From Marvinbryantia formatexigens DSM 14469 (GTDB taxonomy: Bacteria; Bacillota; Clostridia; Lachnospirales; Lachnospiraceae): a stretch of 64,000 nucleotides of DNA. Shown here in pieces: positions 35,041 through 45,653 of the stretch. Location of the stretch: contig NZ_CP102268.1 in NCBI RefSeq assembly GCF_025148285.1, forward strand, positions 4,309,501-4,373,500, read 5' to 3'. The translations under genes and the position numbers were made by a program. The notes under the pieces are model-generated. The model did no database searches. It was not told the origin of the DNA and worked only from the letters and a program-made list of their open reading frames with translations. The first letter of the stretch is position 1; each line of letters starts with the position of its first letter.

Positions 35041-35070
35041 GCCGTTTACTCCGTTCACAGCAACAAAAAG
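35041..35070. repeat. Dispersed repeat B, copy 1
   Basis: TTTACTCCGTTCACAGCAACAAAAA here matches TTCACTCCGTTCACAGCGACCAAATA at 59346-59377. The reverse complement reads GCTGTGAACGGAGTRAAC. It overlaps the T-run of the system 2 terminator. Confidence 0.6.
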
Positions 35071-35112
35071 ACCGCTGCGGCGCTGATAATTTCTCACCTG
35101 CGCCGCAAGCGG
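35064..35112 (-). terminator. Intrinsic terminator of two-component system 2
   Basis: On the minus strand CCGCTTGCGGCGC pairs with GCGCCGCAGCGG (one bulge, about 12 pairs, 16-base loop), followed by TCTTTTTG. It sits 50 bases after the kinase stop. Confidence 0.75.
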
Positions 35113-35161
35113 CTCCTGTTTATGTCTTTCTGCCTATGACTTTCCACTCGTATCTTTCTGT

Positions 35162-36451
35162 TCATGACTTTCTGCTTCTGAGCGGAATCATAATATCTGT
35201 CAGAAAGATGTCCTGCTCTGTCTGCATCTGCACATCCCCGCCATATTTTTCCGCAAGATAGCGGATACTCTGCGTACCGTACCCGTGATACTGCCGGTCC
35301 TGCTTTGTGGTCTTCGGCATTCCGTTCTCGAAGAGAATCTCCTCCTGGTAATAATTTTCCATGTGGATGAATCCCAGACCGTTTTTCTCTGTGACCGTCA
35401 TGGAAATTACCCGTTTTTCCGGATTGGAAACCTTCTGCACCGCCTCGATGCTGTTATCCAGAAGGTTTCCGAAGAGTGCATAAATATCCTGCTCTTCCAT
35501 GAACGCCAGAATTTTTCCGTCCGCAATGCAGGTAAATTCAATCTGGCGGCTCTGGCAGAGCAGATTTTTATTTGCCAGTACCACATCCAGCGTACCGTTT
35601 CCTGTGTGGAAGCCGGATTCATAGACGTCGACTGCCTGGCTGATTTCCTGCAGCTCCTCCCGGCTCATCCGTTCTTTCAGCCCCTCCAGATAGTATTTCA
35701 AATCGTGGCATTTCCGGTTAATCACTTCCGTGACCGCCTTTTCCCGCTGATATTTTTCCTGCTCCATATCGAGAAGCTGCCGTATCGCCTGCTGCTCCCG
35801 CCTGGCGGCGCTCTCGCGGAAGCGGCTCACACACACGGTCAGCGCCAGCACCGATATCATCATGGACATCAGATGCGTGCATATTTTTAACGTCTCATTT
35901 CCTGTTGCAGAATAAACGCCCATCATCGTGATGCTGATAACAATATCCGCAAGAATTACAAAGAACGCCAGCACTATCAGCACGCGGTCCTCCCCCTGCA
36001 TGTCCTCCTCCCGGAAGGTCCGTCCTTTCAGTGCCAGAAAATAACCGGCGAAAAATACCAGGGCAATCGCCGCGTACAAAACGATTTTTTCATATGGTCC
36101 GTCCGGAATCCGCAGGAAAGTACACAGCAGCTCATGCCCGCGCTGCGCAATATGTTCGAGGCAGTACGCCACCGTCACGCAGTACAGCGCCGTGATCAGA
36201 CGACACTGGAACACGAGCAGCGTCCATACGGCGGTGACTGCATAGGCAATCAGATATTTGACCCAGCCTTTCCGGTCTGTCAGGTAAAACGCCATGCTCC
36301 AGGCAAATATCATAAGCGCATACAGCAACAGCCATACCCAGAACCGCGACCGCTTTTTCAGATTCTGTCCCGCCATCGTAACGCCGGCGCACATGCTGAG
36401 AAAGAAATTTAAGTCATTCTGCAAAAAGAAAACTGCCCACCCTGCAATCAT
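35162..36451 (-). CDS. GHKL-type sensor histidine kinase (system 2)
   Basis: 429 residues. About six membrane helices in 1-205, then the phospho-site region KCHDLKYYLEGLKERM and a HATPase domain with FGNLLDNSIEAVQK and QYHGYGTQSIRYLAEKYGG. The HD pair that carries the phosphorylated His is kept, while the second His seen in system 1 (KHQ) is Tyr here. Starts 4 bases after the regulator stop. Tandem paralogue of the 32872-34203 kinase. Confidence 0.92.
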   Translation of the reverse strand: MIAGWAVFFLQNDLNFFLSMCAGVTMAGQNLKKRSRFWVWLLLYALMIFAWSMAFYLTDRKGWVKYLIAYAVTAVWTLLVFQCRLITALYCVTVAYCLEHIAQRGHELLCTFLRIPDGPYEKIVLYAAIALVFFAGYFLALKGRTFREEDMQGEDRVLIVLAFFVILADIVISITMMGVYSATGNETLKICTHLMSMMISVLALTVCVSRFRESAARREQQAIRQLLDMEQEKYQREKAVTEVINRKCHDLKYYLEGLKERMSREELQEISQAVDVYESGFHTGNGTLDVVLANKNLLCQSRQIEFTCIADGKILAFMEEQDIYALFGNLLDNSIEAVQKVSNPEKRVISMTVTEKNGLGFIHMENYYQEEILFENGMPKTTKQDRQYHGYGTQSIRYLAEKYGGDVQMQTEQDIFLTDIMIPLRSRKS

Positions 36452-36455
36452 ACGC

Positions 36456-37181
36456 TCACCTCAGTGTTCTTCCCATGTAATATTTATGACAGGCTTCCAG
36501 AAATTCCTGCCTGCGCAGTCTGCTGACCGGAAGCTCTTTTCCGTCCACCGTCACGTACTGCCCGGTTATCCGTTCGATGTGCCGGAAATTGACAATGTAG
36601 GAGCTGCCCAGACGGAAGAATTCCTTTTCGGGCAGGAGCTTTTCTATCTGTCTGAGCACACCGTAGGTTTCATAATCGCCGTTTTCTGTGTGGTATATAA
36701 TATGATGCTTATAAATTTCAATGTATTTGATGGAAGATACCGAAAGCCGGATGGAATATTCTTTCAGCTCCAGCATCACCTCATCCTCCCGCACATGTCC
36801 GCACTCCCGGATTGCCCGCTTCATCTTGAGCGCAAATGTGGGATAGCGCAGCGGCTTTACTATGTAATCGAGGGCATCCACCTCATAGCCGTTCACCGCA
36901 TACTGCATCAGATGGGTAATAAAAATGAGCACTACCAGTGGGTCCTTTTCCCGCAGCTTCTTCGCCGCTTCCATCCCGTTTCCATCCGGCAGCTCGATAT
37001 CCAGAAATACAATATCAAACTGGAAATGATAGCTTTCCAGAAACGGCTCTATCCCCGTAAAGTGCATGTATTGGAGTGTTTCTTTGCTTTCCTCTGAAAA
37101 ACGTTCCAGAAACTCTGTCAGCCTTTTTGCACTCGCCTCTGAATCCTCCACAATCGCTATATTTAACATATCCTCACACAT
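36456..37181 (-). CDS. LytTR-family response regulator (system 2)
   Basis: Up to 241 residues. Receiver domain with IAIVEDSEAS, phospho-Asp in FDIVFLDIELPDGNG and the LKPLRYPTF-like switch; LytTR domain with YSIRLSVSSIKYIEIYKHH and FFRLGSSYIVNFRHIE. Two starts are possible: ATG 37181, or ATG 37169 (MLNIAIVED), whose GAGG is only 2-3 bases away. Expression may be driven from a TATAAT box near 37287-37292 in the 243-base upstream gap, which otherwise holds only direct repeats of GGCATCCGG. Confidence 0.92.
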   Translation of the reverse strand: MCEDMLNIAIVEDSEASAKRLTEFLERFSEESKETLQYMHFTGIEPFLESYHFQFDIVFLDIELPDGNGMEAAKKLREKDPLVVLIFITHLMQYAVNGYEVDALDYIVKPLRYPTFALKMKRAIRECGHVREDEVMLELKEYSIRLSVSSIKYIEIYKHHIIYHTENGDYETYGVLRQIEKLLPEKEFFRLGSSYIVNFRHIERITGQYVTVDGKELPVSRLRRQEFLEACHKYYMGRTLR

Positions 37182-37424
37182 CCATTATAACTTCTCATAA
37201 TCTCATTCGGCCACCAGCCATATCCATACAGCAGCCGGATGCCGCCAATCATTTCCGGATGCCTGTTCTTTGGCAGCCGGCTCTATTATATCATACTATC
37301 CCTGCATTTCGCCTATAATCTTTTCATTTACATCTTGAAATTTCCACGTCACTTCCATTCTGTCCTCACCAATCATCTTCGCCGTCTCAATAAAGAATGC
37401 GATCCCACCTGTTTCTGGAATTTA

Positions 37425-38216
37425 TTAACTGCTTGCGCTTTCATATCTATGTACCCCGTAATTCCAAAAAGACAATGCAAGCAGTGTAAAAATGCACACG
37501 ATTATCAACCCCAAAATCAATCCTTTTGCCGACAACGCCCCTATTAATGCCTGCGTTGGCAGCGTTGCAATTACCCCATATGGCAGTACACAGTAAAAAA
37601 TAATCTTATAGATTCCAGAAAAAGCAATCCCAGGTATTTTCAAACACAGATCAGTAGCTGTATTCTCTATTTTCACCAGATTGTTTACGGAGAAAACAAA
37701 AAAAGCAAAACACCGTATCAGAAGCTCCAGATCATAGTACAGTATTGTCATCAGAAGAACCAGAAACAAATATCCAATGATATTGGAATACGAAAGACTC
37801 ATGCTGTTTTCTTTCACCCCATATATAATGATACATGCACTGAACAGCAAAAGTGGCATGGCACCTGGATTTACTTTTTCAAAAGTAATCCGCAGCAGTG
37901 GATTTACCGGTTTTGTCAGATATAAGTCCAACTCTCCTGTTTGTATTTTCTCTGGTATGGAAATTACCCCAAAAAAGCAAATTGTCATGTTCAGAGCATC
38001 AATCAGGGAAAATGTCCCAATAAAAATAAGTATTTCTCCATGTCCCCATCCACGAATATTATCTACATGCCCGTAGATTGCCTCAAAAGCAAAAAGCTGA
38101 ACCAGAAAATAACTGGTATTGATAAAAAACGGTCCAAAGAATCCCAAACGAAATGTCATAATATGGGATAATCTTAATTTGATTAATGCTGATAAAAATT
38201 TAAAATTATTTTTCAT
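37425..38216 (-). CDS. ABC-2 type exporter permease, second subunit
   Basis: 263 residues, six predicted membrane helices. It opens KFLSALIKLRLSHIMTFRL and has the ABC2_membrane_6-like block TGELDLYLTKPVNPLLRITF before the third helix. These proteins come as unequal pairs driven by one ATPase (the Clostridial/Streptomyces three-gene exporters for drugs or lipids). It overlaps the first permease by 4 bases. AT-rich compared with flanking operons. Substrate unknown. Confidence 0.88.
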   Translation of the reverse strand: MKNNFKFLSALIKLRLSHIMTFRLGFFGPFFINTSYFLVQLFAFEAIYGHVDNIRGWGHGEILIFIGTFSLIDALNMTICFFGVISIPEKIQTGELDLYLTKPVNPLLRITFEKVNPGAMPLLLFSACIIIYGVKENSMSLSYSNIIGYLFLVLLMTILYYDLELLIRCFAFFVFSVNNLVKIENTATDLCLKIPGIAFSGIYKIIFYCVLPYGVIATLPTQALIGALSAKGLILGLIIVCIFTLLALSFWNYGVHRYESASS

Positions 38217-39007
38217 ATTCCTGCTCCATCATACTTAATTCGATAATGTTTATAAGTTGCCTGATTGAAAACAATAAAGGCAATGCACCATATGCTTAAA
38301 ACAAATATGCCTGTGACTGCTTCATCCTCACATTTCCCTATAAACAGCATACTCGGAAGATATGTGACATAATAAAAAGGCAAAAACCTCATACCTGCTG
38401 TCATCCATTCCGGCAAAAGAGCAAGCGGAATGACCGCCCCGGTCACAAATGCTGAAAAATTATCTTTTATCATAAGAAAGGTGCTGATTTCCTCAAATTT
38501 CAAAGTTAAAATTCCAAGGAAATAATTAAGCTCCGCCATAAACAACAATCCTAAAACAACCATGATGATTCCGCATAACAGTATCTTTAAATTGGCTGTA
38601 TGCACAAATGGAATCCCTGACAAACAGAACCACAGAAAAGTTACGAAAAAACCAATGCCTGCCGAAAATGCAATCTTCCCGGCTTCCATCGCTACAAAAT
38701 ACCCCTGTGTCTGTACCGGTATCACCATATATTTTGAAAAAGTGCCATTTCTCAGCATTCCGGTCATTTGCTGGCTGATTTCAGCAGATTTATCCAACTG
38801 GAATACATAAGAACTTATGATATAGTATGAGATCATAGTCTGAAAGCTTAAGCCCGCTATCTGATTCTTTCCTTCAAACAGAATACTCCATAAAATCCAT
38901 GCAAACAGGATTTTTGCCACTGCCAGAATCATATCAACAAAGGTATCCGGCCTCCAGATCAACTGTGCTTTCATATATACCCTGACAATTTCTAAATATT
39001 TCTTCAT
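38213..39007 (-). CDS. ABC-2 type exporter permease, first subunit
   Basis: 264 residues with six predicted membrane helices; opens KYLEIVRVYMKAQLIWRPD and has the amphipathic coupling segment QMTGMLRNGTFSKYMVIPVQ. Belongs to the same two-permease exporter class as its downstream partner, with which it likely forms a heterodimer. It starts 3 bases after the ATPase stop. Substrate cannot be told from sequence. Confidence 0.88.
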   Translation of the reverse strand: MKKYLEIVRVYMKAQLIWRPDTFVDMILAVAKILFAWILWSILFEGKNQIAGLSFQTMISYYIISSYVFQLDKSAEISQQMTGMLRNGTFSKYMVIPVQTQGYFVAMEAGKIAFSAGIGFFVTFLWFCLSGIPFVHTANLKILLCGIIMVVLGLLFMAELNYFLGILTLKFEEISTFLMIKDNFSAFVTGAVIPLALLPEWMTAGMRFLPFYYVTYLPSMLFIGKCEDEAVTGIFVLSIWCIAFIVFNQATYKHYRIKYDGAGI

Positions 39008-39010
39008 GTC

Positions 39011-39982
39011 CTACACCCCCTTATAGATACGCTCTACTACAGAACCTATTTCTTCTTCCTCAATTCCAATATCCTGGATTGGATAATGTCCTATATAAGA
39101 TTCCAGAACTTTTTCTGCATTCTGTTTTGGTATTTCAAGTACCAGTTTGTCATTCGTTTTTTCTAATACCCTGCAATCATCCGGCACATCAGGTTCCACA
39201 CTGTGTTCAAAGTATATCGTCATTCTCTTACATTTTTGATATTTCCCGAATAACAGATCCGTATCGCCGTCATATATTTTTCTGCCGTGATTCATTACTA
39301 TGGAGCGTTTACACAATACTTTAATATCCTCCATATAATGCGAGGTAAGCAGAATGGTTGTTCCTCTTGATTCATTCACATCTTTTAAGAAATTCCGGAT
39401 CTGCTTACTTGCTATGGCATCCAGTCCAATGGTCGGCTCGTCCAGAAACAGTATTTTGGGATTATGGAGCAGCGCAACAATCAGTTCCATTTTCATGCGT
39501 TCGCCCAGAGATAAGGTCCTTACCTGCACATTCATAAGCTCCTGTACCTGGAACAAATCCACAAAAAAATTCTTATTTCTCCTATACTCATCTTCCGGAA
39601 TACAGTATATCTCTTTAAATAGCTTAAGCGTATCCTCCGCTGTCAGTTCAAAAAACAACTGGCTCTTTTGCCCCATAACTACAGCATATTGCTGCTTAAA
39701 TGCCTTCTCCAATTTATTCGGATAAAATCCCAAAACCTGTATCTTACCGCTTGTTGGCGCAATGATTCCGGTCAGCATCTTCACCAAGGTTGTTTTACCA
39801 GCTCCGTTCGGTCCAATCAATCCTACAAATTCACCTTCATTCACATCCATATGAATAGCATCTACTGCTATTTTTTCTTCATACTCCCTGTGAAACAGAC
39901 CTTTAATACTTCCGACCAGACCTTCCTGCTTTTTGTATCGCTTATACTTTTTTGTTAAATTTTCTGTCTCAATAATTTTCAT
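39011..39982 (-). CDS. ABC exporter ATPase
   Basis: 323 residues. Walker A LIGPNGAGKTT, Q-loop in VVMGQKSQLFF, signature LSLGERMKMELIVALL, Walker B ILFLDEPTIGLD, H-loop LLTSHYMEDI. The N-terminal extension KYKRYKKQEGLVGSIKGLFHREYEEK and the C-terminal regulatory domain (KQNAEKVLESYIGHYPIQDIGIEEEEIGSVVERIY) mark the two-permease exporter subclass. ATG 39982 has GGGAGAT upstream; the long in-frame extension further upstream runs through two leader terminators and is not coding. Confidence 0.92.
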   Translation of the reverse strand: MKIIETENLTKKYKRYKKQEGLVGSIKGLFHREYEEKIAVDAIHMDVNEGEFVGLIGPNGAGKTTLVKMLTGIIAPTSGKIQVLGFYPNKLEKAFKQQYAVVMGQKSQLFFELTAEDTLKLFKEIYCIPEDEYRRNKNFFVDLFQVQELMNVQVRTLSLGERMKMELIVALLHNPKILFLDEPTIGLDAIASKQIRNFLKDVNESRGTTILLTSHYMEDIKVLCKRSIVMNHGRKIYDGDTDLLFGKYQKCKRMTIYFEHSVEPDVPDDCRVLEKTNDKLVLEIPKQNAEKVLESYIGHYPIQDIGIEEEEIGSVVERIYKGV

Positions 39983-40032
39983 CTTCAAAATCTCCCGTTT
40001 AAATAATGTTTCCAGAACAGTAAAAAATGCAT

Positions 40033-40074
40033 AAAAAACGTGGTTTCTGCCTATCATACATAGACTGAAACCAC
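40033..40074 (-). terminator. Leader terminator 2
   Basis: On the minus strand GTGGTTTC (40067-40074) pairs with GAAACCAC (40040-40047), 19-base loop, then GTTTTTTATG. It would abort transcription before the exporter ATPase. Confidence 0.65.
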
Positions 40075-40174
40075 TGCTCCCTATATCCCGAATGATGCAA
40101 CATAACAGGACCTTCCCATAAAAGGAAATCCGCAATGTCCTAAAACACGCCACATTTCACGGTCAGTCCCAAAT

Positions 40175-40202
40175 AAAAAAAGCATGACTACCACAGTCAT
40201 AC
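40175..40202 (-). terminator. Leader terminator 1
   Basis: On the minus strand GTATGACT-GTGGT-AGTCATGC (8 pairs with one G-U) is followed directly by seven T. The left arm overlaps the stop codon of the small upstream ORF. Confidence 0.7.
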
Positions 40203-40226
40203 TTTCCCTACGTTCTTATCCATCAT
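40197..40226 (-). CDS. Possible 9-codon leader peptide
   Basis: ATGATGGATAAG... encodes MMDKNVGKV and ends at a TGA inside the left arm of leader terminator 1, the geometry used in ribosome-mediated attenuation. No clear ribosome binding site precedes it, so translation is uncertain. Confidence 0.3.
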   Translation of the reverse strand: MMDKNVGKV

Positions 40227-40425
40227 AATAAGACAATTATTTTCGGTGTACACAGTATTCTGTAAGGCAGAAACAACCAGCATTCAACAATGCTGAAAAG
40301 GGTAACACAAATAAAACACGCTATTCCGTGCTTACCCTCGTATAAAATTTAGTTGTTTTTTGTCTTTACAGAAACAATTAACATCCACTTACCTGCTCTT
40401 TCTTGAGATATAATTCTATATTAGC

Positions 40426-40872
40426 TTATTGCCTTCCCAATGTCAATAAGCTTTTTTTCCAACAGCAAATTATGCTTTTTTCCAACAGCAAATTATGCAC
40501 ATCCTCTAATTTTATCTGGTGATACACTTTCCCATCTATCATCAAATTGGGAGCGGTACGGCACTGTTTTAAGCAATTCTGTGTTTTCAACAAACATTTC
40601 CCATTTTTTGAAAGCATGGGTTGCCTTGAAGAGTATTCTTCATCAATCTGCAATTCTCTCTTTACTTCCTGAAGAATTTTCATCCCCTGCTTTCTACCGC
40701 AGCGCTCCCCTGTGCAAACTGTTACGGTATGTTGATAATCTGCCTCCTTCAGACTTGGAAACCGCCGAATTAAGCAGGTCAATATTCCTTCCTTTACTCC
40801 CAGCGCTTCTGCTGCGTGCTGCTTCATTTCCGGTGAAATAAAGCCATAAAATTCCTGAATTTCTCGAAGCAT
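40426..40872 (-). CDS. NuoE-like thioredoxin-fold [2Fe-2S] protein with altered C-terminus
   Basis: 148 residues. The ferredoxin motif is intact: VCTGERCG (Cys53, Cys58) and CLKQCRTAPNLMIDGKVYH (Cys100, Cys104), the spacing of the 24-kDa NuoE/HndA subunits of NAD(P)H dehydrogenases and electron-bifurcating hydrogenases. No NuoF or hydrogenase gene is adjacent, so it is an orphan. A 23/24-base tandem duplication at 40450-40496 shifts the frame near the end, giving LLLEKSIICCWKKSLLTLGRQ split over the tail; with one copy the frame would read EKKLIDIGKAIS. AT-rich. Confidence 0.8.
   Translation of the reverse strand: MLREIQEFYGFISPEMKQHAAEALGVKEGILTCLIRRFPSLKEADYQHTVTVCTGERCGRKQGMKILQEVKRELQIDEEYSSRQPMLSKNGKCLLKTQNCLKQCRTAPNLMIDGKVYHQIKLEDVHNLLLEKSIICCWKKSLLTLGRQ
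40450..40496. repeat. Recent 23/24-base tandem duplication in a coding end
   Basis: Copy 1 at 40450-40473 (GCTTTTTTTCCAACAGCAAA...) and copy 2 at 40474-40496 differ only by one T in the homopolymer. It probably arose by slippage and changes the last residues of the NuoE-like protein. Confidence 0.8.
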
Positions 40873-40987
40873 ATTTACTACTTCTTCTAATATTAGTATT
40901 CTTTGAGAAGATAAATTGCAGGCACTTCAGCTCAGACTGATTGCTCCCGATGAGATGAATCTGTGCAATAAAGTGCCAGCAAACCGC

Positions 40988-41920
40988 TCAAACACCCGAA
41001 AAATCCGGGGTTCCGATAAGGTCGTACGGAGTCACCTGGTAAACATAGTAATTAAGCCAGTTTGTATACATATTATTGGCGTGGGAACGCCACATCAGAA
41101 GCGGCGGATTCGCTGGATCGTCGTCACGATAATAGTTTTTCGGGATTTCGATTGGAAGCCCTTTTCCGAGATCCCGCTTATACTCGCCGTCCAGCGTGAC
41201 GCGGTCATATTCCGGATGTCCCATCACAAAAATCTGCCGCCCGTCGTGCGTCATGGTGAGAAATACGCCTGCTTCCTCAGATTCCGCAAGCACCATCAGT
41301 TCCTTACAGTTGTGAATGTCCTCCGCTGATACCTCCGTATGGCGGGAATGCGGCGCCAGAAAGACGTCGTCAAAACCGCGCACCAGCGGGATTTTGCGGT
41401 TGGATACCTTATGCCAGAACAGACCGAACATTTTCTTTTCCAGCATACGTTTTTTCAGCCCGAAATGGTGGTACAGTCCCGCCTGCGCTCCCCAGCAGAG
41501 ATGGATGGTGCTTGTCACATGCGTTTTTGTCCAGTCCATAATCTCTACCAGCTCTTCCCAGTAGTCTACCTCTTCAAATTCCATTTGTTCTACCGGCGCG
41601 CCTGTGATAATCATGCCGTCAAACATTTTTTCCTTTACCTCATCAAAGGTCACATAAAACTGGTTCAGATGACTTGTCGAGGTATTTTTTGACTGGTGTC
41701 CCGATACCATCATAAAGGTGATGCTGATCTGCAGAGGCGTGTTGGAAAGCGAGCGCAGAAGCTGCAGCTCCGTCTCTTCCTTCAGCGGCATCAGATTTAA
41801 GATGGCAATCTCAATCGGACGGATATCCTGGTGGATAGCCCGGTTCTCGTCCATCACAAAAATGTTTTCTCTCTCTAATATTTCCTTTGCGGGCAGTTCG
41901 CCCTGTACTTTTACTGGCAT
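40988..41920 (-). CDS. metA: Homoserine O-acetyltransferase (MetA family)
   Basis: Acylates homoserine, the first committed step of methionine synthesis; cytoplasmic. 310 residues with catalytic Cys142 in [14 protein letters not shown] and the later His/Glu pair in [10 protein letters not shown]. Residue 111 is Glu (GAPVEQMEF), the position reported to select acetyl-CoA over succinyl-CoA in this family, so acetyltransferase activity is expected despite the old succinyltransferase name. Ribosome binding site AGGAGGAA. It follows cls by 66 bases, a gap that holds a dispersed repeat. Confidence 0.95.
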   Translation of the reverse strand: MPVKVQGELPAKEILERENIFVMDENRAIHQDIRPIEIAILNLMPLKEETELQLLRSLSNTPLQISITFMMVSGHQSKNTSTSHLNQFYVTFDEVKEKMFDGMIITGAPVEQMEFEEVDYWEELVEIMDWTKTHVTSTIHLCWGAQAGLYHHFGLKKRMLEKKMFGLFWHKVSNRKIPLVRGFDDVFLAPHSRHTEVSAEDIHNCKELMVLAESEEAGVFLTMTHDGRQIFVMGHPEYDRVTLDGEYKRDLGKGLPIEIPKNYYRDDDPANPPLLMWRSHANNMYTNWLNYYVYQVTPYDLIGTPDFSGV

Positions 41921-41960
41921 AAAAAATTCCTCCTGTTGTCCATGCTTTTTCTGTGCAGCC

Positions 41961-41989
41961 GTCGTATTTCCCGTTCGTCCATGCGCTCA
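41961..41989. repeat. Dispersed repeat C, copy 1
   Basis: GTCGTATTTCCCGTTCGTCC then ATGCGCTCA. Also at 46588-46614 (near identical) and 46463-46484 (core). Its inner end runs over the last codons of cls. Confidence 0.75.
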
Positions 41990-43597
41990 CATCAAAGGCG
42001 CAAAGAGCCTCAGCACTTTTCCTGCGATTCTGAAAATGAGCGGCTGCTTTTGATAAAAGTCATGCGTTACCGTCAGACATTTTTCCAGTGTTGTCTGGAA
42101 GTCGTTTTCCAGTTCTGCGACGGCGGTGTTCTGATAAAGCAGGACGCCGCACTCGAAGCTCAGATAAAAGCTGCGGAAATCCATGTTGATGCTTCCCACG
42201 ACTGCTTTTTCATCGTCGGAGACGATTGCCTTTGTGTGGACGAACCCCGGCTCAAACTCGGATATTTTCACGCCTGCATCCAGCAGCTCATCGTAATAGG
42301 TGCGCGCCAGCAGAAAGGCGTATTTTTTATCCGGTATATGCGGCATCATAATTCTTACGTCCACGCCGCGCTTTGCCGCATACGTGAGCGCGACAATCAT
42401 TTCGTGGTCCGGCACCAGATACGGCGTCATGATGTGCACATATTTTTTTGCCGAATACAGAATGTCCATATAAACGGTTTCGCTCGTCAGCTCGCCGTCC
42501 AGCGGATTGTCGTCAAACGGAAGCACATAGCCGCTTTCCGGATACTTTCTTTCTGCCGGCGGCACATCGATGTAGCTCCGGTAGTCCACTTCCTCCTGAT
42601 TTTTCGGATTTGCTACCTTCCAGGTCCGCAAAAACATCAGTGTAAAGCTCTTTACCGCTTCTCCCTCAATGATGACGGCAGCGTCCTTCCAGTAACCGAA
42701 CCGCTCCTTGCGGTTGATGTACTCGTCCGCCAGATTAATGCCGCCGGTCATCGCCATTCTTCCGTCCACCACCACGATTTTGCGGTGGTCACGGTTGTTC
42801 TGCGTCGTGGAGAGCGCCGGGATAATCGGTGCAAAGACGCGGCATTTTATTCCATATTTCTCCAGTTCCTGCGGATAATCGCGCGGCAGACGGAACAGCT
42901 CGTTCATTCCGTCGTAGAGCAGGCGGACCTCAACGCCCTCCTGCGCTTTTGCTTTGAGGATTTCCAGCACAGATTCCCACATATAGCCCGGACCGATAAT
43001 AAAAAATTCGATAAAGATAAATTTCTTCGCGCCGCGCAGCTCCTGCAGCAGCGGTTCAAAAGCTTCCTCCCCGCTGGAGAAATATTTCGCCGAGGTATTC
43101 CGGTGAACGGCGCTTCCGCTGGCATTTCTCAGATAGGTTGCCAGATGCGTCATCTGCTGCGATTCCTCCTGCAGCATCCGTTCGGTTTCCGGATTCTGCT
43201 CCACCAGAGACGCCGTTTTCGCCTGCTCCTCCAGAATCAGCTTGTTAAGCTGCCTGCTTCCAATCTGCGCATAAAAATAAAGATAAAACAGCGCGCCGAA
43301 TACCGGAACCGTCAGAATCGGAACTATCCAGGCTATCTGGAACGCCGGATTTCCGCGCCTGCCGATAATCACAATCACAAGACAGAATCCCAGGAATACC
43401 ATTGCCCAGTATGTGATAAACACATAGTCCCGTATCAGCTTAAAGCAGATCAGCAGAATGCCGAGCTGTATCAGTATCATCAGAAAAATGATACCGGTTC
43501 TGCTGAAAATAACGTGCAGGATTCCCTGTTTGCCCTTCTTCAGCTTTTCTTTCGGTTTTGTCAACAGTTGCTTTTCTTTCTCCTTTTCGTTTTCCAT
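41987..43597 (-). CDS. cls: Cardiolipin synthase (phospholipase D type)
   Basis: 536 residues. Makes cardiolipin from two phosphatidylglycerols at the membrane. After a lysine/glutamate-rich N-terminus come two helices (about 35-60 and 70-95), then two PLD HKD motifs: HRKIVVVDGRMAMTGG and HTKAIVSDDEKAVVGS. Start at ATG 43597, one base after the ligA stop and behind AGGGGAAATAGG, so it is translated together with ligA. The stop sits at the edge of repeat C. Confidence 0.94.
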   Translation of the reverse strand: MENEKEKEKQLLTKPKEKLKKGKQGILHVIFSRTGIIFLMILIQLGILLICFKLIRDYVFITYWAMVFLGFCLVIVIIGRRGNPAFQIAWIVPILTVPVFGALFYLYFYAQIGSRQLNKLILEEQAKTASLVEQNPETERMLQEESQQMTHLATYLRNASGSAVHRNTSAKYFSSGEEAFEPLLQELRGAKKFIFIEFFIIGPGYMWESVLEILKAKAQEGVEVRLLYDGMNELFRLPRDYPQELEKYGIKCRVFAPIIPALSTTQNNRDHRKIVVVDGRMAMTGGINLADEYINRKERFGYWKDAAVIIEGEAVKSFTLMFLRTWKVANPKNQEEVDYRSYIDVPPAERKYPESGYVLPFDDNPLDGELTSETVYMDILYSAKKYVHIMTPYLVPDHEMIVALTYAAKRGVDVRIMMPHIPDKKYAFLLARTYYDELLDAGVKISEFEPGFVHTKAIVSDDEKAVVGSINMDFRSFYLSFECGVLLYQNTAVAELENDFQTTLEKCLTVTHDFYQKQPLIFRIAGKVLRLFAPLM

Positions 43598-43598
43598 C

Positions 43599-45653
<2,055 letters not shown>

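Larger units (their letters stand above)
39983..40425 (-). promoter_or_regulatory. Long structured 5' leader of the ABC exporter operon
   Basis: A 443-base leader, read on the minus strand. A weak promoter (AAGACA, 16 bases, TATACG) lies near 40337-40364. Then GGGTAA...TTACCC and CAGCAT...ATGCTG stem-loops, a 9-codon ORF running into a first intrinsic terminator (40175-40202), a GGACC/GGTCC-type stem, and a second intrinsic terminator (40033-40074) about 50 bases before the ATPase start. The tandem terminators in an untranslated leader suggest control by attenuation; no known riboswitch class was recognised. Confidence 0.55.

Noticed and set aside
39983-40153. N-terminal extension of the ABC ATPase to 40153
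   Set aside because: The extension would be translated through leader terminator 2 and has no ABC family similarity; a good ribosome binding site precedes ATG 39982.
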